A stretch of 52,179 bases of DNA from Candidatus Gastranaerophilales bacterium (lineage in GTDB: Bacteria; Cyanobacteriota; Vampirovibrionia; Gastranaerophilales; Gastranaerophilaceae), in assembly GCA_910587175.1 (NCBI GenBank), contig CAJULH010000001.1, positions 65,605 to 117,783 on the forward strand, given 5' to 3'. Position 1 is the stretch's first letter; each line of letters starts with the position of its first letter. Below are positions 7,583-16,930 of the stretch, one piece after another. The notes under the pieces are model-generated. The model did no database searches and was not told the origin of the DNA. It saw only the letters and a list, made by a program, of their open reading frames with translations. A program made the translations under genes and the position numbers.

Positions 7583-8698
7583 TTGCTTAATTTTGAAACA
7601 GAACTGTATATAGACGGAATGGATGACATCCTGTGCTCTAAAATGCAAACCAGCACAAGTACCATTTTACTTGTAGATGATGAAGCTAACAATCTACAGC
7701 TTTTAAAAAGAACATTCCACAGAAAATACAATATTTTAACCGCATCAAACGGTCTTGAAGGGCTAAAAGTTTTTGAAGAAAACAAAGATAAAATCTCTCT
7801 GATTGTATCTGACCACAAAATGCCCATTATGGAAGGAACGGAATTTCTTGAAAAGGTAAATGAAATATCACCCGATGTTATAAAAATTTTACTCACGGGG
7901 TTTTCGGATATTGAAATTTTAACGGATGCTGTAAATAAATGCAATCTTTTTCAATATATGTTAAAACCTTTTGAGCCGGAAGAATTGTCAAACATTGTTG
8001 AAACCGGAATTAAAAAATTTAACCTTTCAAGTTCAAAATCCGCCATTTTAAAAGACTTGAAAGAATTATTCTACAAAACAATTAAATCGATAGCTTCAGC
8101 CCTTGATTCAAAAGACCCTTATACACATGGGCACTCTTTAAGGGTTACACTTTATTCCTTAATTTTAGCCAAAGAAATAGGGCTTGATGATAAACTACTG
8201 GAAGAAATAGAAACTGCAGGACTTTTGCATGATATAGGAAAGATTGCAATACCGCAAAATATCCTGTGCAAGCCTGGCAAACTCACAGATGAAGAGTTTG
8301 CCGTTATGAAGCTTCATCCAAGCAACTCTGAAAAATTAATTTTGAGTATCAAAAAACTTGCAGGTATTTCAAACTGGCTAAAGGCACACCATGAAAGATG
8401 GGATGGAAGAGGCTATCCTGACGGTTTAAAAGGAGAAGAGATTCCTCTGTCTTCAAGAATTGTAGCCATTGCAGATACTTATGATGCTATGACATCAACA
8501 AGGTCATACAGAACAGCCTTGCCGCACGAGGTTGCAATAGATGAAATCAAAAAATGTGCAGGAAGCCAATTTGACCCTAATCTTGCAACAAAATTTATAG
8601 AACTTGAAGCCATTATAAAAGAAGCTAAAGAAAACCCTGAAAAATATTATTCCAAATACAGCTACCTTCAAAAAGAAAGCAATTTAAGGATAGTTTAA
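7583..8698 (+). CDS. Response regulator with HD-GYP output domain
   Basis: A 371-residue protein. Residues 26-145 form a receiver domain with acidic pocket DDE at 32-34 and phosphoacceptor Asp77 (SDHKMP). Residues 165-345 form an HD-GYP domain with HDIGK at 216-220 and HHERWDGRGYP at 269-279. HD-GYP domains hydrolyse cyclic di-GMP, and the full HHExxDGxGYP signature suggests activity. It starts at TTG with GAGG eight bases upstream; ATGs at 7619 and 7643 are alternatives. No cognate kinase is adjacent, although an orphan histidine kinase lies at 12627-13403. Confidence 0.93.
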   Translation: MLNFETELYIDGMDDILCSKMQTSTSTILLVDDEANNLQLLKRTFHRKYNILTASNGLEGLKVFEENKDKISLIVSDHKMPIMEGTEFLEKVNEISPDVIKILLTGFSDIEILTDAVNKCNLFQYMLKPFEPEELSNIVETGIKKFNLSSSKSAILKDLKELFYKTIKSIASALDSKDPYTHGHSLRVTLYSLILAKEIGLDDKLLEEIETAGLLHDIGKIAIPQNILCKPGKLTDEEFAVMKLHPSNSEKLILSIKKLAGISNWLKAHHERWDGRGYPDGLKGEEIPLSSRIVAIADTYDAMTSTRSYRTALPHEVAIDEIKKCAGSQFDPNLATKFIELEAIIKEAKENPEKYYSKYSYLQKESNLRIV

Positions 8699-8744
8699 TC
8701 TTTATTATTTGTTTTCAGGATTTATTTTTTTAGTAAAAATTGCT

Positions 8745-8767
8745 ATACTTATTTTAAAAATAAGTAT
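8745..8767. promoter_or_regulatory. 23-base palindrome upstream of membrane protein gene
   Basis: ATACTTATTTT and AAAATAAGTAT form a perfect 11-bp inverted repeat around a single central A, ending ten bases before the next start codon. It includes a possible -10 TATACT (8744-8749). In RNA it would form a weak hairpin next to the GGAG ribosome-binding site; in DNA it could be an operator. The role is inferred. Confidence 0.5.
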
Positions 8768-8776
8768 GGAGAAAAA

Positions 8777-9745
8777 ATGTATAAAAAGAGCACTTCAATT
8801 TTATCTATAGTGGCAAAATCATTCACAATCTTTCTTGAAAAACTGCCTGCATTTATAGGATATATCGCATACCCCGTGTTAGGACAGTTTGCAGGAATTA
8901 TGGTATGCTTTGCACCGTTTTTAATTTCTCCGAATCCAAAAAACGTCAGTATACCGCTGGTATTTATGTGCTTAATAGCAGGAATTGCTCTTTTTTGCCA
9001 TGCTTTTTGGAGATTCCTGCTTATTTCAGGTGGTTTGGTTTTAATTTCAAGACAAATTGTGGAAAATGAACCATTGAGAGAATTTTCTTATTACACAGAG
9101 GTATTCAAAAAAAGAAGCAGGGAATATATAATTTTTATACTGCTTGCAAGTTTTCTTATACCATTGTTGCTTGGAGCCCTATCCGGATTTTTCTTCCTGA
9201 TTTTTATGGCAGCATTTAAAAATGTGAATTTTGGCATAGCACTGCCCCCTGAAGTTGTTTCACAAATTTCCCAAATTTTAATATACAAAGGTTTAAATAT
9301 TGATGTTGCTACATTTGTTAATACTATAATCCTGACAGTTTTAGGACTTACTTTCGCATTTTTAATTTTTATATTAATTTCATCGATACTCAGCGTTGCA
9401 ACGGAAACCTTTGTTTTAAACCAAAATTTAACTCCGGCAAAAAGCATTATAAAATGCGCAAAACTCTCATTTAAAAATTATTTTCCAAACCTCGGGTTGC
9501 TTGCCCTGGTTGCTATTATCGGATTTGTATACGGAAATATTCTTGATTTAATAATCTTAAACCCCATATTCAATCCTTCTTTATATATAAAATATGCCGC
9601 ATACAAAAATATAATAATAACCCTAAAAGGCAGTGCAGCATTTACTTTTGGAAGCATCCTTATGCCGTTTGGAGCACTTTGCCGCACCTGGTGGTATTTA
9701 AGGATGGAAAAAGAAAATACGGCACGGGTTGTAAAAAGAGGCTAA
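8777..9745 (+). CDS. Polytopic membrane protein of unknown function
   Basis: A 322-residue integral membrane protein with about six hydrophobic segments, near residues 28-48, 60-88, 115-148, 178-207, 236-262 and 283-305. A conserved-looking NLTPAKSIIKCAKLSFKNYF loop precedes the fifth. It lacks transporter nucleotide-binding, Asp/Glu-rich or enzyme motifs I can name. Its general form recalls bacterial multi-helix proteins of the DUF975/YciC type, but I cannot assign it. The ATG has GGAG six to nine bases upstream. It is a single gene bounded by a palindrome and a terminator-like hairpin. Confidence 0.8.
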   Translation: MYKKSTSILSIVAKSFTIFLEKLPAFIGYIAYPVLGQFAGIMVCFAPFLISPNPKNVSIPLVFMCLIAGIALFCHAFWRFLLISGGLVLISRQIVENEPLREFSYYTEVFKKRSREYIIFILLASFLIPLLLGALSGFFFLIFMAAFKNVNFGIALPPEVVSQISQILIYKGLNIDVATFVNTIILTVLGLTFAFLIFILISSILSVATETFVLNQNLTPAKSIIKCAKLSFKNYFPNLGLLALVAIIGFVYGNILDLIILNPIFNPSLYIKYAAYKNIIITLKGSAAFTFGSILMPFGALCRTWWYLRMEKENTARVVKRG

Positions 9746-9754
9746 ACTTTAAAA

Positions 9755-9775
9755 AGCCTTTAAAGGCTGTTTTTA
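9755..9775 (+). terminator. Terminator-like hairpin
   Basis: AGCCTTTAAAGGCT is a 14-base palindrome that can fold as a short stem, followed by GTTTTT. It sits between two convergent genes. The stem is short, so this is a weaker call than the others. Confidence 0.55.
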
Positions 9776-9794
9776 TGGGTTTTTATGCTTGAAA

Positions 9795-10436
9795 TTATTT
9801 TTCAAGCGAACCGTGTTCGTCAGTTCCTCCGGTTAAAATAAGATTATATTTTTTTGCAAGCTCAAAAGGTTTTTTCCTTGAGTGAAATTTTATAATCCCT
9901 CTGTGTCTGTTATAGGGATAATAAGCTTCAATCCCGTCTAAGCCAAAATTTTTGAGCTTTTTTACAAGACAATCAAGACTCAACACGGAAGAACAGCAAG
10001 GGTGGGCAAAAACAGCTATACCTCCTGCTTTATGAATACCTTCAATAACATCTTTAGGGTGCCTTGAATGAAAAAGACGCACAATATCAAGCTTTGTCTC
10101 GTTTTTATTTTTTGCACAGAGTTTTTCAATATGCGGACTACTAAAGTCTATACCATATCCCAAAATATGGATTAAACTTGTTTGATAAAAACAGTCAAAT
10201 TCTACACCGGGAATTAAAACCGGGTCATTTAGATGACGTGTTTTTTTATACCCTGCAACCGTATTGTGGTCTGTAATTGAAATATGTTTTAAACCAAGCT
10301 TTTGCGCCTGTTCTATAAGTATATCAAAATCTTCCTTCCCGTCTGACACATTTGAGTGGATATGAAGGTTTGCAATTTTGTAATACTCTTCTCTCTTCAG
10401 GCTTGTAATTCTTGCCTTAAGCGCCATATTTTCCAT
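9795..10436 (-). CDS. PHP-domain metal-dependent phosphoesterase
   Basis: A 213-residue PHP-domain protein with the metal-binding pattern NLHIHSNVSDG (residues about 23-33), ITDHNT, the VEFD segment, an AHPCC loop and a late GGTDEHG. Relatives such as YciV/RnaAM hydrolyse phosphoesters or trim short RNA and 3',5'-bisphosphonucleotides; the exact substrate cannot be read from sequence. The ATG overlaps the stop of the upstream gene as TGATG, so the two are probably translated together. It is somewhat shorter than RnaAM (about 290 residues) and may lack part of the insert. Confidence 0.85.
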   Translation of the reverse strand: MENMALKARITSLKREEYYKIANLHIHSNVSDGKEDFDILIEQAQKLGLKHISITDHNTVAGYKKTRHLNDPVLIPGVEFDCFYQTSLIHILGYGIDFSSPHIEKLCAKNKNETKLDIVRLFHSRHPKDVIEGIHKAGGIAVFAHPCCSSVLSLDCLVKKLKNFGLDGIEAYYPYNRHRGIIKFHSRKKPFELAKKYNLILTGGTDEHGSLEK

Positions 10437-10789
10437 CAGTTATTTTTTTCAAAATCATCAATTAAATGAGAAAGTTCTTTTCTTCTTTTCTTCTTCTTTT
10501 TTTCTTCCTCTTCTTCTTTTTCTTCTTTATCAAGAAGATTGAACTTTTTAATTCTTGAAGCATTTAAAAGCGCAAGGGAATCCAGAGCACCGCGAAGCTG
10601 CGCTGAACGATCCACAAAGGTATTCTCTTTTTTCTCTTCCTCGGGTTGTTTTCTTTCCTGGGCAAAATATTCTCCGCCCTGTCCCATTTTGTCATCCTGT
10701 GTTTTATTTGCCATACCGGAGGCATCACCGGATTTAAAATTGAAACCACCGCCTATTCCGAAAAAACCCGCCGAACGATTATCGACCAT
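10436..10789 (-). CDS. Hypothetical protein with Lys/Glu-rich tail
   Basis: A 117-residue protein. The first 40 residues are Gly- and Phe-rich (SAGFFGIGGGFNFKSG). The middle is polar, and residues 88-107 are almost entirely Glu and Lys, before a terminal SHLIDDFEKNN. It is probably disordered or a charged helix. The ATG at 10789 has AGGGA upstream, and the stop overlaps the PHP-gene start, implying an operon. No family is recognised. It may be an accessory partner of the phosphoesterase, by position only. Confidence 0.65.
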   Translation of the reverse strand: MVDNRSAGFFGIGGGFNFKSGDASGMANKTQDDKMGQGGEYFAQERKQPEEEKKENTFVDRSAQLRGALDSLALLNASRIKKFNLLDKEEKEEEEEKKKKKRRKELSHLIDDFEKNN

Positions 10790-11076
10790 AGTTTCCCTGC
10801 CTTTTTTACCTTTTTTACTTAAAAACCCTTGAATTTTTCCTCGTTTTTAAAATTATAGCATTTTTTGAATCTTTAAGCAAAAATGGACTTTTTTATAAAA
10901 AACACAAGAAAAACTTTTTTTGCTACTGCCCGATGTTATTTAAATAAAAGCTTTAAACAAAATAATGTAACGTTAATTTTTTGAAACAATACGGAAATTA
11001 CATATCAAAAAATAATAATTTTTTGTTTTCCATGTAATAATATGTAATGTAAGTTAGCTTTTGGCAGATTAAGAAA

Positions 11077-12567
11077 TTGAATAAAAACATTTCCTTTAAA
11101 TCAAATTCTATTAAAGATATAAATATAGCAGCGCCCGGTGTTCTTTACGATAAAAACCGCACATATTCTGACATTCAGACACCATTGCTTGATGCACTTG
11201 AAAAATATAAAGAAAGCCCCTGTGTTGGCTTTCATATTCCGGGGCACAACAGAGGCAACGGGGTTTTAGGACGTTTTGAAGATTTAGTAGGGCGGGATGC
11301 ATTACTTTTAGATACAACAGATGAATTTGACGGACTTGGAACACTTCATCCTGCAACAGGTGCCATCGGCGATGCAATGAAGCTTGCAAGTATTGCTTAT
11401 AACAGCAAAAAAACATTTTTTATAACTTCAGGAAGCACTATATCAAACCTTGCAATAGCATTCGGGGTAATATCTCCGAATGACGAAATTATTGTTGCCA
11501 GAAATTCTCACCGTTCTGTTATAACAGGCACAATGCTGTCAGGTGCAAATGCAACCTGGCTTATGCCAAAGCTTCTTAACGATTGGTCTATTTTTGGCGC
11601 AATAGAAGCAGAAGAGCTTGAATATCAGCTTAATTTAAAACCAAATGCAAAGTTTGTATGGATAGTAAACCCAACTTACGAAGGAATGGTATCAGACATT
11701 AAAAAAATGGCTGAAATTTGCAAAAAACACAATGTGCCATTAATTGTGGATGAAGCACACGGAAGTTTGTGGAATTTTAGCGATGAATTGCCCGCATCCG
11801 CCTTGGAGCTTGGAGCAGATGCTGTTGTACATTCTCTTCATAAAACAGGCGGCTCCATGACACAGAGCTCAATGCTGCATATTGCAAAGGGTTCCAAGCT
11901 TGATGTTCATAAAATTGAGCATGCACTAAAACTATTGCATACAACCAGTCCTTCTGTACTTTTGCTTGCAAGCCTTGATGCCGCAAGGGCACACCTTGGT
12001 TCAAACGAAGGGAAAAAACTAATAAAAAATGCAATTGAAAATGCAAAATATTTCAGATCTGAAGCAAAAAATATAAAGAATCTGTCAGTTCTTGGAGAAG
12101 ATGACGGTGTAAACTTTGATATTACAAAGATTTTCATCAAAATGAAAGGCTTGAGCGGCAAAAGGCTTGAGACCATTTTGGAATTAGACTTTAATATTGA
12201 GATTGAATCAGCATCCGATGAAGGTATTTTGATACTTTCAAACATAGGAAATACAAGAAAAGAATTTGAATATTTAATAAAGGCTCTCTCTGAAATTTCA
12301 AGACGTGAATATCCCGATATTTGCCATCTTGAAGGAAAAAAATATATGCCTTTAATGGAACCTGTTACGGTTATGAGCCCAAGGGATGCTTATTTTGCAC
12401 CAAAAAAACTTGTAAAACTTGAAGATGCTGTGGGAAAAATTTCAGCAGAGGTGATAGCCCTTTGTCCTCCGGGAATTTCCGTACTTTTGCCTGGAGAAAT
12501 AATCCACAAAGAACATCTTCCATACCTTTCAGATTATTCTGAAATTGAAGTGATTGATGAAAAATGA
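11077..12567 (+). CDS. Orn/Lys/Arg decarboxylase family protein, short form
   Basis: A PLP-dependent fold-type I decarboxylase of 496 residues, the short bacterial form without the N-terminal wing domain, like Bacillus SpeA/YaaO. An early PLLDALEKYKESPCVGFHIPGHN block is followed by TSGSTISNLA, the PLP Asp225 and His228 (VDEAHGSLW), and Schiff-base Lys256 in HSLHKTGGS. The C-terminal domain ends with LCPPGISVLLPGE, as in arginine and lysine decarboxylases. It probably makes agmatine, cadaverine or putrescine for polyamine synthesis; specificity is undecided. TTG at 11077 is the only reasonable start, with no clear Shine-Dalgarno sequence. Confidence 0.92.
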   Translation: MNKNISFKSNSIKDINIAAPGVLYDKNRTYSDIQTPLLDALEKYKESPCVGFHIPGHNRGNGVLGRFEDLVGRDALLLDTTDEFDGLGTLHPATGAIGDAMKLASIAYNSKKTFFITSGSTISNLAIAFGVISPNDEIIVARNSHRSVITGTMLSGANATWLMPKLLNDWSIFGAIEAEELEYQLNLKPNAKFVWIVNPTYEGMVSDIKKMAEICKKHNVPLIVDEAHGSLWNFSDELPASALELGADAVVHSLHKTGGSMTQSSMLHIAKGSKLDVHKIEHALKLLHTTSPSVLLLASLDAARAHLGSNEGKKLIKNAIENAKYFRSEAKNIKNLSVLGEDDGVNFDITKIFIKMKGLSGKRLETILELDFNIEIESASDEGILILSNIGNTRKEFEYLIKALSEISRREYPDICHLEGKKYMPLMEPVTVMSPRDAYFAPKKLVKLEDAVGKISAEVIALCPPGISVLLPGEIIHKEHLPYLSDYSEIEVIDEK

Positions 12568-12626
12568 ACTATCTGTGAATTTTTAACACATTCAGGATAA
12601 ATCTTTAAAATAAACGCTAATTTGCA

Positions 12627-13403
12627 TTATACAGGCAGATAAAACCTGAAAATCGTCTTTTTTCTGCTGCTCTCAAATTCAAGTTTCCCGCCTAGTGCTT
12701 CTGCAATCTGCCTTGAAATGCAAAGTCCGATACCTGAATTTTCCGGATTTTTTGATAAATCGTCATCCGCTTTACGCAAAAAGTCAAATATTCTGTCCGG
12801 TTCTTTTTTGTTTATAAAAGAGCCTGAGTTTTTAATTTCAAAATAAAATTTATCATCTTCTACCCAGGATGTTATATCAATTGAGCCGTTTTTATTTGTA
12901 TATTTAACAGCATTGCTTACAAGATTGTATAGAATCTGGTTAAATTTAGTGACATCGGAAATAATATTCACCTGCATTAAAGCTGTTGAAAACATAATAT
13001 TTTTACTTCTTATCTGTTCTTCAAAAGTTCTGAGTACATTCTTAATTTCGCCGCCGGTTTCAAAGGTTTGTTTTTTTACCGTTATTTTTTCATATTCAAA
13101 TTTTGCATTTTCTATAACATCAACTAAAAGATTTTTAAGCTGCAGAGAGCTTATACAGATATTTTCCACATACCTTTTTAGTTCTTCCTGAAGAAGATTT
13201 GAATTTTTCTTCAAAAGTTCAGCATATGAAATAATACAATTTAGAGGATTTTTAATTTCATGGGAGATTCCTGCCTTGAATTTTAACCTTGCGGCATTTT
13301 GCTGTTTATTCTCAGGAACATCTCCATCATTGAATAGAAACTCTAAAATAGAGTCGCATTCTTTTAACTTTAAGTTTCCAATCATTGCTTCGGTTTTTGT
13401 CAT
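12627..13403 (-). CDS. Orphan sensor-less histidine kinase
   Basis: A 258-residue kinase core. The HisKA helix carries His48 in ISHEIKNPLN. A HATPase domain follows, with the N-box NQILYNLVSNAVKYT and the G-box SGIGLCISRQIAEALGG. There is no membrane segment and only about 40 residues precede the dimerisation helix, so input must come from another protein or from the cytoplasm. No response regulator is adjacent. Candidate partners in the window are the HD-GYP regulator (7583-8698) and the RpaB-like regulator (47487-48233); pairing is unproven. Confidence 0.9.
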   Translation of the reverse strand: MTKTEAMIGNLKLKECDSILEFLFNDGDVPENKQQNAARLKFKAGISHEIKNPLNCIISYAELLKKNSNLLQEELKRYVENICISSLQLKNLLVDVIENAKFEYEKITVKKQTFETGGEIKNVLRTFEEQIRSKNIMFSTALMQVNIISDVTKFNQILYNLVSNAVKYTNKNGSIDITSWVEDDKFYFEIKNSGSFINKKEPDRIFDFLRKADDDLSKNPENSGIGLCISRQIAEALGGKLEFESSRKKTIFRFYLPV

Positions 13404-13657
13404 AATAATCAGCCTTATTTTGGGGTGAATAATACCAGATACAAAAAACAGGGTTTATAAAAATAGAAAATTTATCTAACCATAGTGTGCTGCAAAGTAA
13501 AATATTAAACATTACCCTTGCGGGTAGTTTAAAGAAAATTTGAAAAATAAAACGAAATTTGAAATATGTATATTTGTAACAAAAGACAAGGAAGGTTCTT
13601 AAGAAACAAAAATAAATTACGATAAACAAACTATAAAGCAAGACAAGGATAGAACTT

Positions 13658-14500
13658 TTGGAAATAAACAGTTTATTTATCACAACCTCTTCAGGGTGCA
13701 AAATATCTAAAAACGAAACATACAAAAAAGAAGCAAAAGAAACAGATACATTAACATTCAAAACCCCCGATACAGGATTTATGAATGCTGCAGATAAAGT
13801 ATATAGAAAAATTGACGGTTTAAAAACAAACTACAACTCTTTAGACCGAATGAACGCAAGAAATGTAGTAAGCCTTGCAAGCAATGCCATATGCAAGGGA
13901 AATGACATCCATACAAGCCTTTCAAACATAATTTACAGATTTCAGGCTCAAATAAGCAAGATTCTCTGCTCCGGGTATTCCGAAGAAGAAATTGAAAGTA
14001 AAATAAAAGATATTGAAGATAAAATAAATGCAGCCGCAAAAGAAGCTAATGCAAAGATGGATATACTTATATCTCTTTCGGATTCCCTTTTTGAACTTGG
14101 CAACATTGCACTTGATATGAAAAATAGCGCCATGGATTCATACAACGGAGTAGATTTTATAGAACAATTGATAGAAAAACTTAACACAAAGGTAGATGAT
14201 TTTTCAAAATCAGATACAGATAAAGACAGTATTGATAAAAAAATATATAAAGATTTAGATAACATCTATGGTAAAGAATCCCGCAGAAAGCTTGAAAAGA
14301 AAAAAGAAGAATACGAAAAAAGAATGGATGATATAAAAGACAGCCTTCAGAGCCCGGATTTATCCAATGAAGAGACAAACAGACTAAGGACACTGTTAAA
14401 TCTTTACAATCATAGAATTAATGCCATATCTAATATTTTGGACATATTTGATACTTTTTCTTCCGAAACCGTAGCTTCGGATGCTGATAAACAAAATTAA
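13658..14500 (+). CDS. Large coiled-coil hypothetical protein
   Basis: A 280-residue protein starting at TTG with AAGGA eight bases upstream. It is soluble. Helices occupy most of the length, with coiled-coil-like stretches at about residues 95-145 (EEEIESKIKDIEDKINAAAK) and 205-240 (RRKLEKKKEEYEKRMDD). There is no signal peptide, although the N-terminus (NSLFITTSSGCKIS) is uncharged and Ser-rich. No family is recognised. Its stop overlaps the stop of the convergent mlaE-like gene by four bases, so the two mRNAs are complementary at their 3' ends. Confidence 0.7.
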   Translation: MEINSLFITTSSGCKISKNETYKKEAKETDTLTFKTPDTGFMNAADKVYRKIDGLKTNYNSLDRMNARNVVSLASNAICKGNDIHTSLSNIIYRFQAQISKILCSGYSEEEIESKIKDIEDKINAAAKEANAKMDILISLSDSLFELGNIALDMKNSAMDSYNGVDFIEQLIEKLNTKVDDFSKSDTDKDSIDKKIYKDLDNIYGKESRRKLEKKKEEYEKRMDDIKDSLQSPDLSNEETNRLRTLLNLYNHRINAISNILDIFDTFSSETVASDADKQN

Positions 14501-15237
14501 TAGTTGCTTGTATAAAAAAGAAAACCCATAAGTAAATCTGCAAGAAGTAAATATATTGTACAAAGAATGGCAGATTTTGTGGTTGAATCACCGACATTTT
14601 TGGCGCCGCCTGTTGTATTATAGCCGACTGTTGCACAAACTGTTGATATTATGGCACCAAAAATAAAACCCTTTAAAACACTTATATAAATATCTTTTGT
14701 GTTAAACATAAGCCATACGGAATTCATATATCTGTTTGGATGCAGGCTGATTGAAAAATACGATACTGCCATGCCTCCCATTATTCCTATAAATTCAGCC
14801 AAAATTACAACAAACATAACACCGAATGCACCCGCAATAATCCTTGGAGCAAAATAATAACCAATAGGATTTACCCCCAAAACTTTCATTGCATCCACCT
14901 GCGAAGTTACTTTCATATTCGCAATCTGAGCCGTTATTGCAGTACCTGCTCTTGCTCCTATTGCAAGTGCCGCAAACCCCGGAGCAAGCTCACGGACAAG
15001 AGCTACCGCAAGAAACCCTCCGATATAATCTTCTGCTCCGCTCATTAAAAACTGTTTTGAAACCTGAAGTGCAATAACAGAAGATGCAATAAGCACAATC
15101 ATTAAAGAGATGCCCAGGGAATCAAACCCGATTTTTGCAGCCTGCGAAACCACGCTTTTAAAAGTTACATTGCCCTTAAAGGTATATTTAAGCGCTTCTG
15201 TAAAATTTTGTACACATTGTCCCAAAAATGTAATCAT
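14497..15237 (-). CDS. mlaE: MlaE/YrbE-family lipid transport permease
   Basis: A 246-residue inner-membrane protein of the MlaE family (TGD1 in plastids), the permease of ABC systems moving phospholipids between membranes. Characteristic residues include the central ALVRELAPGFAALAIGARAGTA and VTSQVDAMKVLGVNP, with five or so hydrophobic helices. No ATPase (MlaF) or MCE-domain (MlaD) gene is adjacent, so its partners must be encoded elsewhere, as is usual in cyanobacteria. On its strand TAGAAT ends six bases before the ATG and there is no Shine-Dalgarno sequence, another possible leaderless gene. Confidence 0.93.
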   Translation of the reverse strand: MITFLGQCVQNFTEALKYTFKGNVTFKSVVSQAAKIGFDSLGISLMIVLIASSVIALQVSKQFLMSGAEDYIGGFLAVALVRELAPGFAALAIGARAGTAITAQIANMKVTSQVDAMKVLGVNPIGYYFAPRIIAGAFGVMFVVILAEFIGIMGGMAVSYFSISLHPNRYMNSVWLMFNTKDIYISVLKGFIFGAIISTVCATVGYNTTGGAKNVGDSTTKSAILCTIYLLLADLLMGFLFYTSNY

Positions 15238-15317
15238 AGAAAAATTCTAACATAAATTATTGCAAAATATCGTAAAGAAAGCTGGATTTTTGATGCCTTT
15301 TTATTTAAAATAATGCA

Positions 15318-16907
15318 ATGCTAATTATAAACTTTATATTATTCTTATTATTTTTATACCTTATTTTCTACTGCATATACCTGTTTACGCTTAATTTTAA
15401 AGCTTTCTGGAGAAAGGGCTTCCTTAAAAACGAGCACTACATGCAGCAGATGAATTTAAAAGAAAACAAACTCTGCGTTATAATTTGGGCAAATTATAAA
15501 CATAAAAAATTAAGAGAGCTTTTAGAATCCTTAAACAACCAAACATATTCAAAGCAAAATTATTCCGTCCATGTTGTAGTTCAAAGAGAAAAGGATTCTG
15601 TTAACTTTCTGCCAGAATGTGTATATGGTGCAATAATTCACTACATTGAAAACCCTGAATTTTTCTCTAAAGATAAAGCAATTTCTGTTTTTGTAGAAAA
15701 ACTCCTGCCCGAAAATAAGTTTGACGCATTTGTATTTTTAGGCGCAGACAGAGTTGTAGGAGAAAATTATTTAGAAGCCGTAAATAAAAATATTTATGAA
15801 GATTCAACAGTTTTAACAGGAAGATTGGAAGTTCGCACTTCATCAAAAAGCTTTTTTTACAGATTAAAATATAAGATTTTGAATGCAAAACAGCATTTTG
15901 TAAATAATACTGTAAATATTTCAAGAAGAATGTTTGAACTTGCCCAGGTAATTGATGGCAACAACTGTGCTATGACGGCAGATGTCCTGGAAAAGACAGG
16001 CAGGGTTTGCTTTGAGACAAGAAATGACGAGCTTAAATATTCTCTTTTTCTTGCAAGTAACAATTTAAAACCTGTTTATTGTCCGTTTATGGCATCAAGC
16101 GTTGATGTGGAAAATTTCGATGCAAGCACTGCAAACCTGTCATCAAGATATTCTCTGTTTAAATATTACCTGCCGCTTTTGCATAAAAAACCCTGGTATT
16201 TTATTGAATTTGTATTTTCAACCTTAAAACCGGGTGCATTGTTTGCATTAATCGTATATGGAGTTTTATTGTATTCCTCATTTACATTCTTATCAGGCAT
16301 AGGCTTGAGATATGTCTTACACCTGGGTATACTTGCCATCTTTAGTACTGCAACCGGGGTTTTGGCATCAAGACTTAGTCCTAAAGCCTTAATGTATCTG
16401 GCATTGTACCCCATATGTTCATTTATGTTGAATTTTAAGGTGGTAACAAAAAAGATTTCACTAAAAGGCATTCAAAAACAAATTCATGAAGATGAAAATG
16501 TAAATTCTGCAACAGTAAATTCAATAGTTTCAGATGGCAAAAAAGATTTAATCTGCAAACTTGATTTAGTATCCGAAGATGGCATGAGAAAAGTTGTTTT
16601 CAGATTCAAAAAAAGAAGATTCGTATCTGATGCGCATCTAAGAATGTACGACGCCATGGAAGATATTTCAACAAAATTAAAGAGCAAGGGATTTATATTA
16701 AAAGTCTGTCAAAATTGCGGACATTTTGAATCATGTCCTGACGGTACGGTTGATTTGCTCAAAGGAGTATGCAAACTTAAAGGAAATCCGGACAACCCTG
16801 AAACTGCTGTACAAACCCTTATTTGGAATACCTGTTCCGGTTTTATACCGCAAAAAATTTCCAATATAATTAACGACATGGCGAATAAAAATAAACCCAT
16901 GATATAA
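15318..16907 (+). CDS. GT2-like glycosyltransferase with Cys-rich C-terminal domain
   Basis: A 529-residue membrane protein. Residues 3-30 form one helix. Residues 50-260 form a GT-A fold with the family-2 opening VIIWANYKHKKLRELLESLN and a degenerate DxD site (GAD at 142-144). Two or three helices follow at about 300-375. The last 150 residues form a separate soluble domain with cysteines at 464, 467, 473, 485 and 506 in a CxxC-x5-C-x11-C pattern that could bind zinc or an Fe-S cluster. I cannot name this domain. The gene lacks a Shine-Dalgarno sequence; TAAAAT ends six bases before ATG. Confidence 0.75.
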   Translation: MLIINFILFLLFLYLIFYCIYLFTLNFKAFWRKGFLKNEHYMQQMNLKENKLCVIIWANYKHKKLRELLESLNNQTYSKQNYSVHVVVQREKDSVNFLPECVYGAIIHYIENPEFFSKDKAISVFVEKLLPENKFDAFVFLGADRVVGENYLEAVNKNIYEDSTVLTGRLEVRTSSKSFFYRLKYKILNAKQHFVNNTVNISRRMFELAQVIDGNNCAMTADVLEKTGRVCFETRNDELKYSLFLASNNLKPVYCPFMASSVDVENFDASTANLSSRYSLFKYYLPLLHKKPWYFIEFVFSTLKPGALFALIVYGVLLYSSFTFLSGIGLRYVLHLGILAIFSTATGVLASRLSPKALMYLALYPICSFMLNFKVVTKKISLKGIQKQIHEDENVNSATVNSIVSDGKKDLICKLDLVSEDGMRKVVFRFKKRRFVSDAHLRMYDAMEDISTKLKSKGFILKVCQNCGHFESCPDGTVDLLKGVCKLKGNPDNPETAVQTLIWNTCSGFIPQKISNIINDMANKNKPMI

Positions 16908-16930
16908 GAATATTACAATATCACAAATGA

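Noticed and set aside
10436..10789. Frameshifted or low-complexity artefact
   Set aside because: It has a good ribosome-binding site, overlaps the PHP gene in a typical operon junction and the charged run is in frame, so it was kept as a gene.
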